The translations under genes and the position numbers were made by a program. Below the pieces are notes generated by a model. That model had not been told where the DNA came from. It did not search any database and was given only the letters and a program-made list of their open reading frames with translations. A stretch of 64,000 bases of DNA, from NCBI GenBank assembly GCA_052144935.1, contig JBKQPR010000134.1:1-64000 (forward strand). The letters run 5' to 3'. This document shows, one piece after another, positions 32,250 to 40,643 of this stretch; position 1 is the first letter of the stretch; the number at the start of each line of letters is the position of its first letter. Origin of the DNA: JOPF133 sp052144935. Its GTDB lineage: Bacteria > Acidobacteriota > Terriglobia > Bryobacterales > Bryobacteraceae.

Positions 32250-33494
32250 ATGAGTACACGGCGTATTTTTCTTCGCAATTCGGCGCTGGCGATGGTGGGA
32301 GTGGGCAGTGCGCCCCTGTGGTTGAAGCGCGCGCTGTACGCGGCCGACGCCCCTTCGCCGCGTAAAAAAATCCTGGTGGCGATTTTCCAACGCGGCGCCG
32401 CCGACGGACTCAACGTGGTGGTGCCGCACGGCGAAAGGGCCTACTACGGCTTGCGGCCCACCATTGCCGTGCCGCGGCCTTCGAGCGCCAATCGCGAAGA
32501 TGCCGCCATCGACCTGGATGGCTTCTTCGGCCTGCACCCGTCGCTGGCGCCGTTGAAGCCGTTGTTCGACCAACAGCACCTGGCGATTGTGGACGCGGTG
32601 GGGTCGCCCGATCCGACGCGTTCCCACTTCGACGCGCAGGACTACATGGAATCGGGCACGCCCGGTTTGAAGGCCACGCACGATGGCTGGATGAACCGCG
32701 CGCTGCCCAAGGCGCAAGGGCTCAAGCCGGTGTCTCCGGTGCGCGCCGTGTCGCTGGGGGCGACGCTCTCGCGCTCCATGGCGGGACCCAATCCGGCGGT
32801 GGCGCTGCAAAATATCGCCGGCTTCCAGGTGCGCGACGCCGAGGCGGCGCGTCAGTTCCAGAACATGTACATGGAGTCTAAGGATCCCGTGCTGCGCGCG
32901 GCAGGCAAGGAGACCTTCGAGGCAGTCGCGATTCTGCAATCGGTGCAGAAGCAGCCGTACCAGCCGGCGGCCGGGGCCGAGTATCCGCGCGGGCGGTTCG
33001 GCGACAGCCTGCGGCAGATCGCACAACTGATCAAATCGGATGTGGGCATGGAGATGGCATTCGCGGATATCGGCGGCTGGGATCACCATGTCAACGAGCT
33101 GGGCCAGCGCGCCTCCGAAGGGCAGCTCGCCGTGCTGCTGCGCGAATACGGGCAGGCGCTGAGCGCTTTCTGGCGCGACATGGGCGACCGCATGGCGGAC
33201 GTGGCGCTGGTGACGATGTCGGAATTCGGCCGCACCGCGCACGAGAACGGCAACCGCGGCACCGACCACGGCCACGCCAACTCGATGTTCGTGATGGGCG
33301 GCGGCGTGAAGGGCGGCAAAGTCTACGGCAAGTGGCCCGGCCTCGAGACGGAACAGCTCTACGAAGGCCGCGACCTGGCGCTCACCAGCGACTTCCGCGA
33401 CGTGCTGGGCGAACTGGTGGCGCGCCACATGGGCAACCCCTCGCTGGCCGGCGTTTTCCCCGGTTACAACCCCAAGTTCCTCGGGTTGGTATAA
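32250..33494 (+). CDS. DUF1501 protein, Tat-like signal
   Basis: 414 residues. N-terminus 'STRRIFLRNSALAMVGVGSAPLWL' has a twin-arginine and hydrophobic core, fitting Tat export. DUF1501 belongs to the alkaline-phosphatase/sulfatase superfamily; visible blocks are 'FQRGAADGLNVVVPHGE', 'LHPSLAPLKPLFDQQHLAIVDAVGSPDPTRSHFDAQDYME', 'GGWDHHVNELG', 'VTMSEFGRTAHENGNRGTDHGHANSMFVMGGGVKGG'. These include the metal-type His and Asp residues. Partner of the preceding DUF1800 gene. Start ATG 32250 after 'gagaggggaaacg'. Its end carries TATAAT (33490-33495), possibly a -10 for the tRNA locus. Confidence 0.9.
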   Translation: MSTRRIFLRNSALAMVGVGSAPLWLKRALYAADAPSPRKKILVAIFQRGAADGLNVVVPHGERAYYGLRPTIAVPRPSSANREDAAIDLDGFFGLHPSLAPLKPLFDQQHLAIVDAVGSPDPTRSHFDAQDYMESGTPGLKATHDGWMNRALPKAQGLKPVSPVRAVSLGATLSRSMAGPNPAVALQNIAGFQVRDAEAARQFQNMYMESKDPVLRAAGKETFEAVAILQSVQKQPYQPAAGAEYPRGRFGDSLRQIAQLIKSDVGMEMAFADIGGWDHHVNELGQRASEGQLAVLLREYGQALSAFWRDMGDRMADVALVTMSEFGRTAHENGNRGTDHGHANSMFVMGGGVKGGKVYGKWPGLETEQLYEGRDLALTSDFRDVLGELVARHMGNPSLAGVFPGYNPKFLGLV

Positions 33495-33509
33495 TTCGGG
33501 AAGCCCCGT

Positions 33510-33553
33510 GCAGTCGTGGCGAAACTGGCAGACGCGCCAGACTTGGGATCTGG
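33510..33553 (+). pseudogene. 5' half of a tRNA-Leu-like gene
   Basis: gcagtcg acceptor arm, a D-arm (tggcgaaactggcagacgcg) nearly identical to that of the tRNA-Leu 130 bases away, and an anticodon stem ccaga/tctgg with loop cttggga. The loop would read UGG instead of UAG. After the anticodon stem the match ends: no variable arm, no T-arm and no 3' acceptor cgactgc follow. A broken, duplicated tRNA gene. Confidence 0.7.
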
Positions 33554-33638
33554 TTTATATATCTCAGAAGTTCCCATATGTTTCAATCGCTTAGATGCCT
33601 GGGACCCTAGGTAATGTAACCGGTTTTGTAACCGTTGG

Positions 33639-33725
33639 GCGGATGTGGCGGAATTGGCAGACGCGCTGGACTTAGGATCCAGTTCCCGCGAGGGAGTGAG
33701 AGTTCAACCCTCTCCATCCGCACCA
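33639..33725 (+). tRNA. tRNA-Leu (UAG)
   Basis: Acceptor gcggatg (33639-33645) pairs with catccgc (33715-33721); discriminator A and encoded CCA follow (33722-33725). Anticodon stem ctgga/tccag with loop cttagga gives anticodon TAG at 33673-33675. Long variable arm tcccgcgaggga and T-loop gttcaac are present, as expected for a class II leucine tRNA. Confidence 0.95.
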
Positions 33726-33890
33726 CCTTTACTCTTGAGGTAGCCTTCAATACGCGCGCCAGCTTCAGCAATGTTTCTGCCGCGGACGCTGTTGTAGCGG
33801 TCAAAGACTGCCCGCGTCTGATCCCCATCGCAACTCGTTCCGGCACTCCGGCGCGTGTGCAGGCCGAGTCGTGCCCCCCCCGATAGTCCT
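33704..33890 (-). pseudogene. Tyrosine-recombinase C-terminus ending inside tRNA-Leu
   Basis: Minus-strand frames read 'RAGVPERVAMGI' (about 33820-33855) and, after a frameshift, 'TRAVFDRYNSV...IAEAGARIEGYLKSKGG', ending at 33704. This is the usual end of phage-type integrases ('ISGHKTRSVFDRYN', Tyr nucleophile). The last codons are formed by the tRNA-Leu 3' end, the typical arrangement of an integrase whose attachment site is that tRNA. Upstream catalytic parts are gone. Confidence 0.65.
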
Positions 33891-33924
33891 TGATCTGGCG
33901 CCCGCGGCGGACCACTGCGGAATT

Positions 33925-34120
33925 GCTGTACCGGCCTGTTGCTGGTCGGGGAACGAAAGAGCGTCGAGCCGATGGCCGCGCTTGGCGCCCGATGACGTGC
34001 GGAGTGTGCACGCTTCTTTGCATCACTTCGTCGCACAGTCGCCCTGGAGCGATGCCGATATGTTGCGGCAAGTCCGCAATTACGTTCTGCCGGCGATGCA
34101 GAAAAAAGTGCCGGTGACAG
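33925..34120 (+). pseudogene. IS701-type transposase fragment
   Basis: One frame reads 'GLLLVGERKSVEPMAA' and, after a frameshift near 33985, the next reads 'LAPDDVRSVHASLHHFVAQSPWSDADMLRQVRNYVLPAM' and 'PVTA'. This matches, from memory, the N-terminal region of IS701-family DDE transposases. The catalytic part is absent. Confidence 0.6.
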
Positions 34121-34492
34121 CAGGACCCCACAACCCGGCGTTCGCTGCTTCCGCATGGACGCGTCGCGGTCTCGTGGAAGTGCCGTCTTGCGGGACTGGC
34201 GGAGACGGGTCGGAAGGCGTTCTTTTGTGGCCGTCCGGACCGATGCGTCCTACGATGGAGGATTTGCGCGACCGCCTGTCCAGGCACGCCCCGGCGGCGG
34301 CAAATGCCAGCAGGGCCGGCTTTGCCGGAACGGGCGCCGATGACCACCGAGCTTACGCCGACTCCAAATTCCCCCCGAGTCCAGCAACTTCGATGCAGAG
34401 GCGCCGGGAGTGCAACGGGCCCGGAGAAAAGCGCGGGGAAGGCAAAGGGAGATTTGTCTGCACCGCGCCTCTGCTTCCGAGCGGGGTTGCGC
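34121..34492. other. Remnant DNA without a recognisable gene
   Basis: 372 bases between the IS701 fragment and the alcohol dehydrogenase stop. Several frames are open but none shows family features; probably debris of the element once integrated at tRNA-Leu. Confidence 0.4.
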
Positions 34493-35527
34493 CTACCTGG
34501 CGCGGATCACCATTTTGCCCACGCCATCGGTATACTGCTCGGCGATGGCGAAGGCTTCGGCAATGCCGGTCAGCGGGCGCGAGTGAGTCAGAAGTGGCGC
34601 GAACCACTCGGCGTGGTCCACCAGCAGGCCGAGCGCGTCCTCGGACTCGTGGTTGGAGCGCCGCACATTGAAGATCGCCAGCTCCTTGCGGCGCATCGGC
34701 GAGACCTCGAAGGGCACAAAGCTGGCCGAGTGAATCCCGGTGAGCACCACGCGGCCCCCATTGCGCGCGGCCTGGATGGCCTGATTGGTGGTGTGCTCCT
34801 TGGCCGCGCAATCGATGGCGCAATCCACGCCGCGGCCGGCGGTTTCGGAGTCGATCTGCCGCACCACGTCGATCTGGCCTGGATCGAGCGCCGCGTCGGC
34901 CCCCATTTGGAGCGCCAACTCGCGGCGATGCGCCACCGGCTCGACCACCCAGATGCGGCCGGCGCCGGCCACGATCAGGCAGGCCAGCGTGAGCAGGCCG
35001 ATGGGACCCGCGCCGAACAACGCCACCGTTTCGCCCGGTTCGACGGCGGCGAACTGCATCGAGTGCAGGCCCACCGCCAGCGGCTCCACCAAGCTGGCCA
35101 GCTCGAAGGAAAGACCCGGAGGAATCGCCAGCAGGTTGGTGGGCGGCAGGTCCACGAATTCGCGGAAGAACCCCGGATGGCCCGGATTGCTGAGGAATCG
35201 GAGGTTGGCGCAGATGTTGTGGCGGCCGGCGCGGCAGAATTCGCAGTGGTAACAATAGAGGGCCGGCTCCAGCGCGGCGCGGTCGCCGGGCGCCCAACCG
35301 GTGACGCCCGCGCCGGTTTCGATCACCGTGCCGGCGGGTTCGTGACCCAGCACCATGGGGTACTGGCACGGCGTATCGCCGACGGCGCCCTCGGAATAGG
35401 AGTGCACGTCGGAGCCGCAGATCCCTACCGCGTTCACCTTCACGCGAACGTGGCCCGGGGCGAGCGAATCCAGCGGTACCTCCACCACGCGGAATTGCCG
35501 CGGGGCGGTGAGTTCGGCAACTAGCAT
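34493..35527 (-). CDS. Zinc-dependent medium-chain alcohol/polyol dehydrogenase
   Basis: 344 residues. Catalytic zinc ligands in 'GICGSDVH' and 'GHEPAG'; the structural zinc cluster has four cysteines in 'CYHCEFCRAGRHNIC'; the NAD-binding loop is 'GAGPIG' and 'VVEPVAHRRELALQMGAD' suggests NAD+ preference with sugar-alcohol or threonine dehydrogenase-type enzymes. Substrate cannot be assigned. ATG 35527 chosen because 'MLVAELTAPRQFRVVEVP' is the usual family start. Divergent from the gene at 35552 with only 24 bases between starts, so the promoters must overlap the coding ends. Confidence 0.9.
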   Translation of the reverse strand: MLVAELTAPRQFRVVEVPLDSLAPGHVRVKVNAVGICGSDVHSYSEGAVGDTPCQYPMVLGHEPAGTVIETGAGVTGWAPGDRAALEPALYCYHCEFCRAGRHNICANLRFLSNPGHPGFFREFVDLPPTNLLAIPPGLSFELASLVEPLAVGLHSMQFAAVEPGETVALFGAGPIGLLTLACLIVAGAGRIWVVEPVAHRRELALQMGADAALDPGQIDVVRQIDSETAGRGVDCAIDCAAKEHTTNQAIQAARNGGRVVLTGIHSASFVPFEVSPMRRKELAIFNVRRSNHESEDALGLLVDHAEWFAPLLTHSRPLTGIAEAFAIAEQYTDGVGKMVIRAR

Positions 35528-35551
35528 GAAGACCCATTGTAAAATAGGTCG

Positions 35552-35974
35552 ATGCTGAATTTTCGCGAGTTCGAAGCCGGGCCGGACCCATTTGGCCGCA
35601 AGTTTCAGGTGCTCTTCAAATGGCTGCAGACGGCCATCTCCATCCGGCATGCCGACACCGTCGACGTGAAGTTTATTCTGCTGGAGGACAGGAGCGCCGA
35701 GCTAGAGGAATGCCCCCCCGCGGGCGGCTGGCGATCCGAGAAGACCATCGCCTTGCCGCACGCGGACCTGCTGCGCGTCAGCCTCGAAACCAGCCGGCCC
35801 ATGGACGACCCCTGGTGCGCACGGCTGGCCATGCTGCATCTGCTGCACCTGGTCGAGACCGGTGAGGACATGGAGAAGGACCTGGTAACGGTCCCGCCGG
35901 CGGACCTGGCCCGCTACGCCAAGGAGTTGGCGCGTCCCGGGGAAAAGCCCGGCACGGAAACGCACGCGGCCTAA
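35552..35974 (+). CDS. Hypothetical protein
   Basis: 140 residues, no signal or membrane segment. Mixed alpha/beta: 'GRKFQVLFKWLQTAISIRHADTVDVKFILLEDRSAELEECPP' and 'LPHADLLRVSLETSRPMDDPWCARLAMLHLLHLVETGEDMEKDLVTVPPADLARYAKEL'. Family not recognised. TAAAAT lies just upstream of the start, and the ORF shows GC-rich third positions typical of real genes here. It is followed after a few bases by the zincin-like gene, so the two may be one unit. Confidence 0.65.
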   Translation: MLNFREFEAGPDPFGRKFQVLFKWLQTAISIRHADTVDVKFILLEDRSAELEECPPAGGWRSEKTIALPHADLLRVSLETSRPMDDPWCARLAMLHLLHLVETGEDMEKDLVTVPPADLARYAKELARPGEKPGTETHAA

Positions 35975-36042
35975 ACGTGCGCGGCCAGCCTGACGGACCG
36001 GCCCAGGGCTTAGGGGGCACCCCACCCCGTCTGTCCCACAAT

Positions 36043-36588
36043 GTGCCCAGCGGGGTGGTCTTTCGATTCGCGGAAATCTCCATAGAAAAGCAGGCGCGCG
36101 CGGTGTTGCGGCGACTCCCACCGATAACCGGCCGGCCAGTGCGCATCGAGCGGGCACATGGCTTGCGCGACCGGCGTGGGCCGGTCCACGCGGGAGCGTT
36201 CCTGAGGGAGCGCCGAATCGCCCTCGACTGCGCCGCGCGGGAATTCCGCCGCATTTTCGCGCACGAGCTGTTTCATTTCGTGTGGTGGAAGGCGGGCAAT
36301 CCGGCGCGGCGGTCGTTCGAGCGGCTGCTGGAGGGCGAACGGAAGTCGGGCGCGCGCGGAGAATTGGGCTGGTCGGCGGAGTGGCGCAAGGACGCCCTGC
36401 GCGCCGGGGACAGCCGCGCACGCAGCCGGCGCTGGCGGGAATACTGCTCTGAGAGCTTCTGCGACACCGCAGCGTGGCTCTATGCGGGCGCCGGGCCGCA
36501 CGCCGAGTTCACCCTGGAGGGCCGCTTCCGGCCGGGCCGGCGCGCCTGGTTCCGGGGTTTCCTGAACGGCAGACGATTGTCGATATAA
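36043..36588 (+). CDS. Hypothetical protein with zincin-like HExxH
   Basis: 181 residues from GTG 36043; the frame is open to GTG 35977, but the 22 extra residues look non-coding. 'FRRIFAHELFHFVWWKAGN' carries HELFH, the zinc-peptidase motif, and 'YCSESFCDTAAWLYAG' about 55 residues later supplies a possible third ligand (Glu). Together this suggests a minimal gluzincin-type metalloprotein. No signal peptide is seen. Arg-rich, and the family is not recognised. Located between the hypothetical 35552 gene and the TlpA/DsbD-alpha pair. Confidence 0.6.
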   Translation: MPSGVVFRFAEISIEKQARAVLRRLPPITGRPVRIERAHGLRDRRGPVHAGAFLRERRIALDCAAREFRRIFAHELFHFVWWKAGNPARRSFERLLEGERKSGARGELGWSAEWRKDALRAGDSRARSRRWREYCSESFCDTAAWLYAGAGPHAEFTLEGRFRPGRRAWFRGFLNGRRLSI

Positions 36589-36606
36589 TCGAAGGAGGAG
36601 AGATCT

Positions 36607-37194
36607 GTGCCAGCATCGCGAATTTCCGCCGTTATCGCCGCCGCCATCCTGCTGGCCGGCTGCCTGTTCACGGGCTGCTCCAGCGAGACCGTGAGAGCGG
36701 CCTCGGTGAAGCCCGACAACGAGCGCAAGGACGCGCCCGAGTTTGCGCTCAAGGACGCCGACGGCAAGCTGGTGCACTTGAGCGATTACCGCGGCAAGGT
36801 GGTGTTGTTGGACTTCTGGGCCACCTGGTGCGGACCGTGTAAAATCGAAATTCCATGGTTCATGGCCATGCAGCGCAAGAACAAGGACCGGGGCTTCGAG
36901 GTGCTCGGCGTGTCCATGGACGATGAAGGGTGGGAAGTGGTGAAACCGTTCCTGGCGGATCTGCAGGTGAATTACCGGGTGGTGATCGGCAACGACACCA
37001 CGGCCCAGCTTTATGGCGGCGTGGACGCGCTGCCGACGACCTTTCTGATCGATCGAGGGGGAAAGATTGCCGCTGTCCACGTTGGTCTGGCGAGCAAGAA
37101 AGATTTCGAAGATGGCATTGAACAACTGTTGCAAGCTCCTGTGGGCGGCGGTATTACCCGCGCTGCTCTGCCTGCCCTGCTGGGCGCAAGATAA
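36607..37194 (+). CDS. TlpA-like thioredoxin lipoprotein
   Basis: 195 residues. GTG start with a strong 'aaggagg' site. Lipoprotein-type signal 'AAAILLAGC' (or 'LFTGC'); then an AhpC/TSA-Redoxin fold with 'FWATWCGPCKIEIPWF' (Cys75-x-x-Cys78) and 'DALPTTFLIDRGGKI' (cis-Pro). Acts as an extracytoplasmic thiol reductant for cytochrome maturation or a specific partner. Its last 22 codons overlap the next gene by 83 bases. The neighbour is a DsbD-alpha domain, which could be its electron donor or acceptor. Confidence 0.92.
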   Translation: MPASRISAVIAAAILLAGCLFTGCSSETVRAASVKPDNERKDAPEFALKDADGKLVHLSDYRGKVVLLDFWATWCGPCKIEIPWFMAMQRKNKDRGFEVLGVSMDDEGWEVVKPFLADLQVNYRVVIGNDTTAQLYGGVDALPTTFLIDRGGKIAAVHVGLASKKDFEDGIEQLLQAPVGGGITRAALPALLGAR

Positions 37195-37597
37195 CGGTCA
37201 CCTGAAGGTCGGAGAGCCCACCAAGGCGTCGGGAAAACGCAATGCGGCCGTGCAGGTGCGCATTCCCGTAATGGTGGACAAGGGCTTTCACGTGAACAGC
37301 AACACCCCCGCCGAGGATTATTTGATTCCCTTGAAGCTGGTGTGGAATCCCGGCGGAGGGCTGATTGGCGGCGACGTGGTGTATCCGAAAGCCACCATGG
37401 AGAAGTACGATTTCGGGGATAAGCCGCTCTCCGTTTTCACTGGCGATTTCGAGCTGCTGGTGAAGTTCCGGGTGGCGCCGGACGCTCCCGCAGGCCCCGG
37501 AGTGAAGGTGGGCAAGTTGCGCTACCAGGCCTGCGACAACAAGGCCTGCTATCCGCCCAAGACGGTGGAAGTCAGCGTTTCGTACCAGGTGCAGTAG
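37112..37597 (+). CDS. Stand-alone DsbD N-terminal (alpha) domain protein
   Basis: 161 residues, signal peptide 'LLWAAVLPALLCLPCWAQ'. The rest is the immunoglobulin-like DsbD-alpha fold: 'VQVRIPVMVDKGFHVNSNTPAEDYLIPLKLVW', 'YPKATMEKYDFGDKPLSVFTGDFELLVKF' and the redox pair in 'YQACDNKACYPP' (Cys-x4-Cys). In DsbD this domain passes electrons from the membrane domain to TlpA/DsbC-type proteins; here the membrane beta and gamma domains are absent. It overlaps the preceding TlpA-like gene by 83 bases in a different frame, so both are from one transcript. Confidence 0.85.
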   Translation: MALNNCCKLLWAAVLPALLCLPCWAQDNGHLKVGEPTKASGKRNAAVQVRIPVMVDKGFHVNSNTPAEDYLIPLKLVWNPGGGLIGGDVVYPKATMEKYDFGDKPLSVFTGDFELLVKFRVAPDAPAGPGVKVGKLRYQACDNKACYPPKTVEVSVSYQVQ

Positions 37598-38166
37598 AAC
37601 TGCACGCAGAGCGGAGAGCTGAATCGCAGGCGGAGCGGCGTGGGACCAACTGCCTTTTCTACGGTTAGGGACCGTTTCGTTCAAGTGCCGTTCAACTTCC
37701 CACAACGCCGTTTATCCGGCTAATCTCTGCCAATTTCAATGGGGTGGCGTGGCGAGTCGCTCGACCCCGCGCACGATCGTTTTGCACAATGACGATGCGG
37801 GCCGCAAGGGGTATCTATACCAGACTGACCAAGGACGCAGAGGCCCCAGCCAGACGAGGCTTTTGAGAGTGCTCCGATGGAAGGAACAGTCGAACGAAAA
37901 GGAAAAATAGCTTGCCCGCGGTCAGTAAAAGTGCTTGATTGGATAAAGCCTCGTACCTCAGGATTGGCCGGTATAAAGCCGTTTGGGGAGCGTGGGCGCC
38001 ACGGATGCGGGACCGCGACGGACCAGCCACACGGACCATTTCCGAATGACCGATCCGCCGAGATTACTGCTCCTTGGGTGAAACGTGGGCCCACTTCGGT
38101 ACTTCGGCGCAGAATACCCTGGACGCGCAGCCAAAACGTGCCCCAGCGGCCAAGATCGCCGGCAGG
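37598..38166. other. Intergenic, 569 bp, no gene recognised
   Basis: Between convergent units. Several open frames, but codon use and amino-acid content are those of random GC-rich DNA. A direct repeat or terminator was not found. Confidence 0.4.
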
Positions 38167-38379
38167 CTATCCTTTGGCAGTGCTGGTTTCGCGCGCTATG
38201 TCCGCGGACGCACGCATCAACCGTTCGAAGAATCGGTTGGCAGCGTCGGCCTCCAGTTTTCTGCCCCGGCGTGCCGCGCACAAACGCGTCGGGATCTGCT
38301 CTCTATCGCTGGCGACCTTATAGGCGGTCACCGCGTCCCCCAAGATCGACTTCCGATACAATTTCATACTCATAGCCAT
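38167..38379 (-). CDS. 70-residue protein coupled to the hydrolase-GAF gene
   Basis: Small basic protein, 'MAMSMKLYRKSILGDAVTAYKVASD...RLMRASADIARETSTAKG'. Two Met codons follow the first within six codons. The ATG is four bases after the stop of the larger gene upstream, so translation is coupled. No family recognised. Helical, Arg-rich and without membrane segment; it could be a partner or inhibitor of the hydrolase-GAF protein, but nothing but position supports that. Confidence 0.5.
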   Translation of the reverse strand: MAMSMKLYRKSILGDAVTAYKVASDREQIPTRLCAARRGRKLEADAANRFFERLMRASADIARETSTAKG

Positions 38380-38383
38380 TCTA

Positions 38384-40591
38384 TTAAACTTGCCGTTGCG
38401 CATGCAAGGCGCTGGAAAGGAAATCATCATTCGCATATTCGAGCAGCAGTTCAATGGACTCCGGATTATCCAGCGTTCTAAGCAATACGGCCAGATTCGC
38501 ATCAAATGTGCCGATGTTCACTACACCGTACGGTCGAGCACCAACGGTTTGATCCCATAACGGGACCGCAAGCAGCCATTCATGATGCCGCTTCGTCCGT
38601 GCGAGATACGCACCGTCCGACAAGGGATCGCCGTTCGCCCGATCGTACACCCGCGGTTCGAGGCGTTTCGCCGCCCGTCCGGCAATTCCATCTCCGAGTG
38701 CTAGACCAATCTCCCACGTGTCCAAGCTCACGTCGGTACCGCCCACGCTGCGCAGGATTTCGTGCTCAGGCGAGCCCGTAACATCGACCGCCATCAGGTT
38801 CAACTCCAATTTGCCCTCATCGAAGTCTACGTCCGCATCGGGGTCGGCTTCCGAGGTGAGGCGATGTACCTCGTCCACCACGAATGCTCCTAAATCGGCG
38901 ATTGCTTTCAGGACGGCCTTCTTCGCCTCGGTGACTTCGCCCCCTGGCGCGGAGGAAAATAACTTCCGGATGGCCAGAAGGTCGCTGCGCCTCTGCGCTA
39001 TGATCACAGCCTGTGCGGGCGATATCTCTGTGCCCCCGCGACGGCGTCCAAGCCGCCACACGACGCGGTAGGCGGTCCAAGGAGGAGGATTCCTGAATCG
39101 CAACATGGCTACTCGCGTGAGCCGTGAAAAGTAGAATTGTTCCCGGGCCTCGGCGGTCAGGTGCTCGTCGAATACCTCGACATCTTCCGTATCCCCGTGG
39201 AAGAGCTGATAAGCTTCTACAAAAGCATCTGCTTCCAGTTCCATCGCGGCGGGGAAACGTACCATCATGTTCAGCTCGGCCACCTGCTCCCACCGGATGC
39301 TCTTTTGGAGGAAGTCCGTATCGTCCTGCTGGACCGTCCCTTTCCGGCGGAACTCCTCAACATCCATGGCATAGACGTTAAAATCGAGGCTCTGTAGCAG
39401 GACCTGCGCCGGTTCCCTTTCACTCGGAGGGTGATGAAAAGCGATGTTCGAGCGAACCAACCGCGGCTGCACTTCGTCCGATTCGAGGAAGACCCGCGGT
39501 GAACTGCGACTGCCGTCGATCACATATCGCGAGAGATGCCCGGCTTGAACCCACATCGGCGGCAGCGCGTATCTCGATTCCGAGCCGCTCCGGCAGTCCA
39601 CGACACCTTGCAGCGCTAGGTCGTTCCGGGCGTCCCCATCCTCGTTCACTTCGATATCCCAGCTCATCCGGGTGCAGCGCAGCACGCGATCCCTGCCAAG
39701 CAGCCGTCCTCGCGGATCTGGAAACTGCTGGGTGGCTTTAGGCGACGTCCAGTTTCTGACCGGGAAGCGCTCCACCACTTCGGCGTAGAACTCACGCAAC
39801 TGAACGTGGGCGCAATGCTTGTCGGAATCCGGCTTCACGGCACTCGAATGGTCGGTGTCAGGCAGCCTCCGGGCATCGCCGAAGTAACGTCCAGCCGAGT
39901 CCAACTCCACCACGGGGGGAAAACGATTTAAAATCGGCGCCAGCCACCGCCGGTAGATCAGAAACCGATGCTCGCACAGCTCACGCCCCATCAGGTCCGG
40001 GATAAGCTTCTGTTCAATGAGGTCTCTGAACCTGCGGTCCAGGTCCGCCAGATCGGGTGACTTCCAGCCGAGTTGCCGTCCAGTCTCGTGTTGCAGTACA
40101 GCGAGCAGATTCTCTAGACGATTCGCGTACTTGGAGCCGATCGACGGAGACGCGACGAGTAGCAAGGCGATTTTTTTGCTCCGGAATCTCTCGCGCCAGC
40201 GTTCCAGCATGTATCGTGTGACGATGCCGCCCAAGCTATGGCATACAAAAACGATCCGCTGCGCCTCGATTACGGCCGGATATCGGCCCGCGGCGATCAG
40301 CGCGGAGAGCAGCTCTCGTGCACAATCCGCAATCGTGAACGCTGTAGAATCGAAAGTAGTATAGTATCCGCCCAGGTACACACTGGAGTCGTCGAATAAC
40401 TTATCCTTCGAGACGAGGTCCGGCCAAAATGAACGGGCCTTTTCGTTTCGCCAACAGGCATCAGAGTTCGAAAGAACGCCGTGTACAAAGACGATCACCG
40501 ATCCCGTCTCCCGGTAGACCCGCCAACTGTTGTTGTCCGCCCCGGTGGGAACCTCGGGAACATTCACGGGAGAGATTGATAGGGGCGACAT
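38384..40591 (-). CDS. Alpha/beta hydrolase (SERAC1/DUF676-like) with C-terminal GAF domain
   Basis: 735 residues. Residues 1-250 are an alpha/beta hydrolase: oxyanion 'FVHGVLSNSDACW' (37-47), nucleophile Ser119 in 'FVCHSLGGIVTRYML' (Cys in place of the first Gly, as in SERAC1/DUF676 lipases). Residues about 275-520 form a beta-rich middle part that I do not recognise. Residues about 540-720 look like GAF: 'LALGDGIAGRAAKRLEPRVYDR' and 'HEWLLAVPLWDQTVGARPYGVVNIGTF'. No signal peptide. Hydrolase-plus-sensor fusions of this kind are found among effectors in bacterial conflict systems; that role is inference. A 70-residue gene follows it. Confidence 0.75.
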   Translation of the reverse strand: MSPLSISPVNVPEVPTGADNNSWRVYRETGSVIVFVHGVLSNSDACWRNEKARSFWPDLVSKDKLFDDSSVYLGGYYTTFDSTAFTIADCARELLSALIAAGRYPAVIEAQRIVFVCHSLGGIVTRYMLERWRERFRSKKIALLLVASPSIGSKYANRLENLLAVLQHETGRQLGWKSPDLADLDRRFRDLIEQKLIPDLMGRELCEHRFLIYRRWLAPILNRFPPVVELDSAGRYFGDARRLPDTDHSSAVKPDSDKHCAHVQLREFYAEVVERFPVRNWTSPKATQQFPDPRGRLLGRDRVLRCTRMSWDIEVNEDGDARNDLALQGVVDCRSGSESRYALPPMWVQAGHLSRYVIDGSRSSPRVFLESDEVQPRLVRSNIAFHHPPSEREPAQVLLQSLDFNVYAMDVEEFRRKGTVQQDDTDFLQKSIRWEQVAELNMMVRFPAAMELEADAFVEAYQLFHGDTEDVEVFDEHLTAEAREQFYFSRLTRVAMLRFRNPPPWTAYRVVWRLGRRRGGTEISPAQAVIIAQRRSDLLAIRKLFSSAPGGEVTEAKKAVLKAIADLGAFVVDEVHRLTSEADPDADVDFDEGKLELNLMAVDVTGSPEHEILRSVGGTDVSLDTWEIGLALGDGIAGRAAKRLEPRVYDRANGDPLSDGAYLARTKRHHEWLLAVPLWDQTVGARPYGVVNIGTFDANLAVLLRTLDNPESIELLLEYANDDFLSSALHAQRQV

Positions 40592-40643
40592 AATCGTCCT
40601 AATCGAACCGTTATCGTAGCCAGCGCCCTCCGGTGGCGGTTCC

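Noticed and set aside
37720..38323. Open frames between the DsbD-alpha and hydrolase-GAF genes
   Set aside because: No codon bias, ribosome site or protein-like composition.
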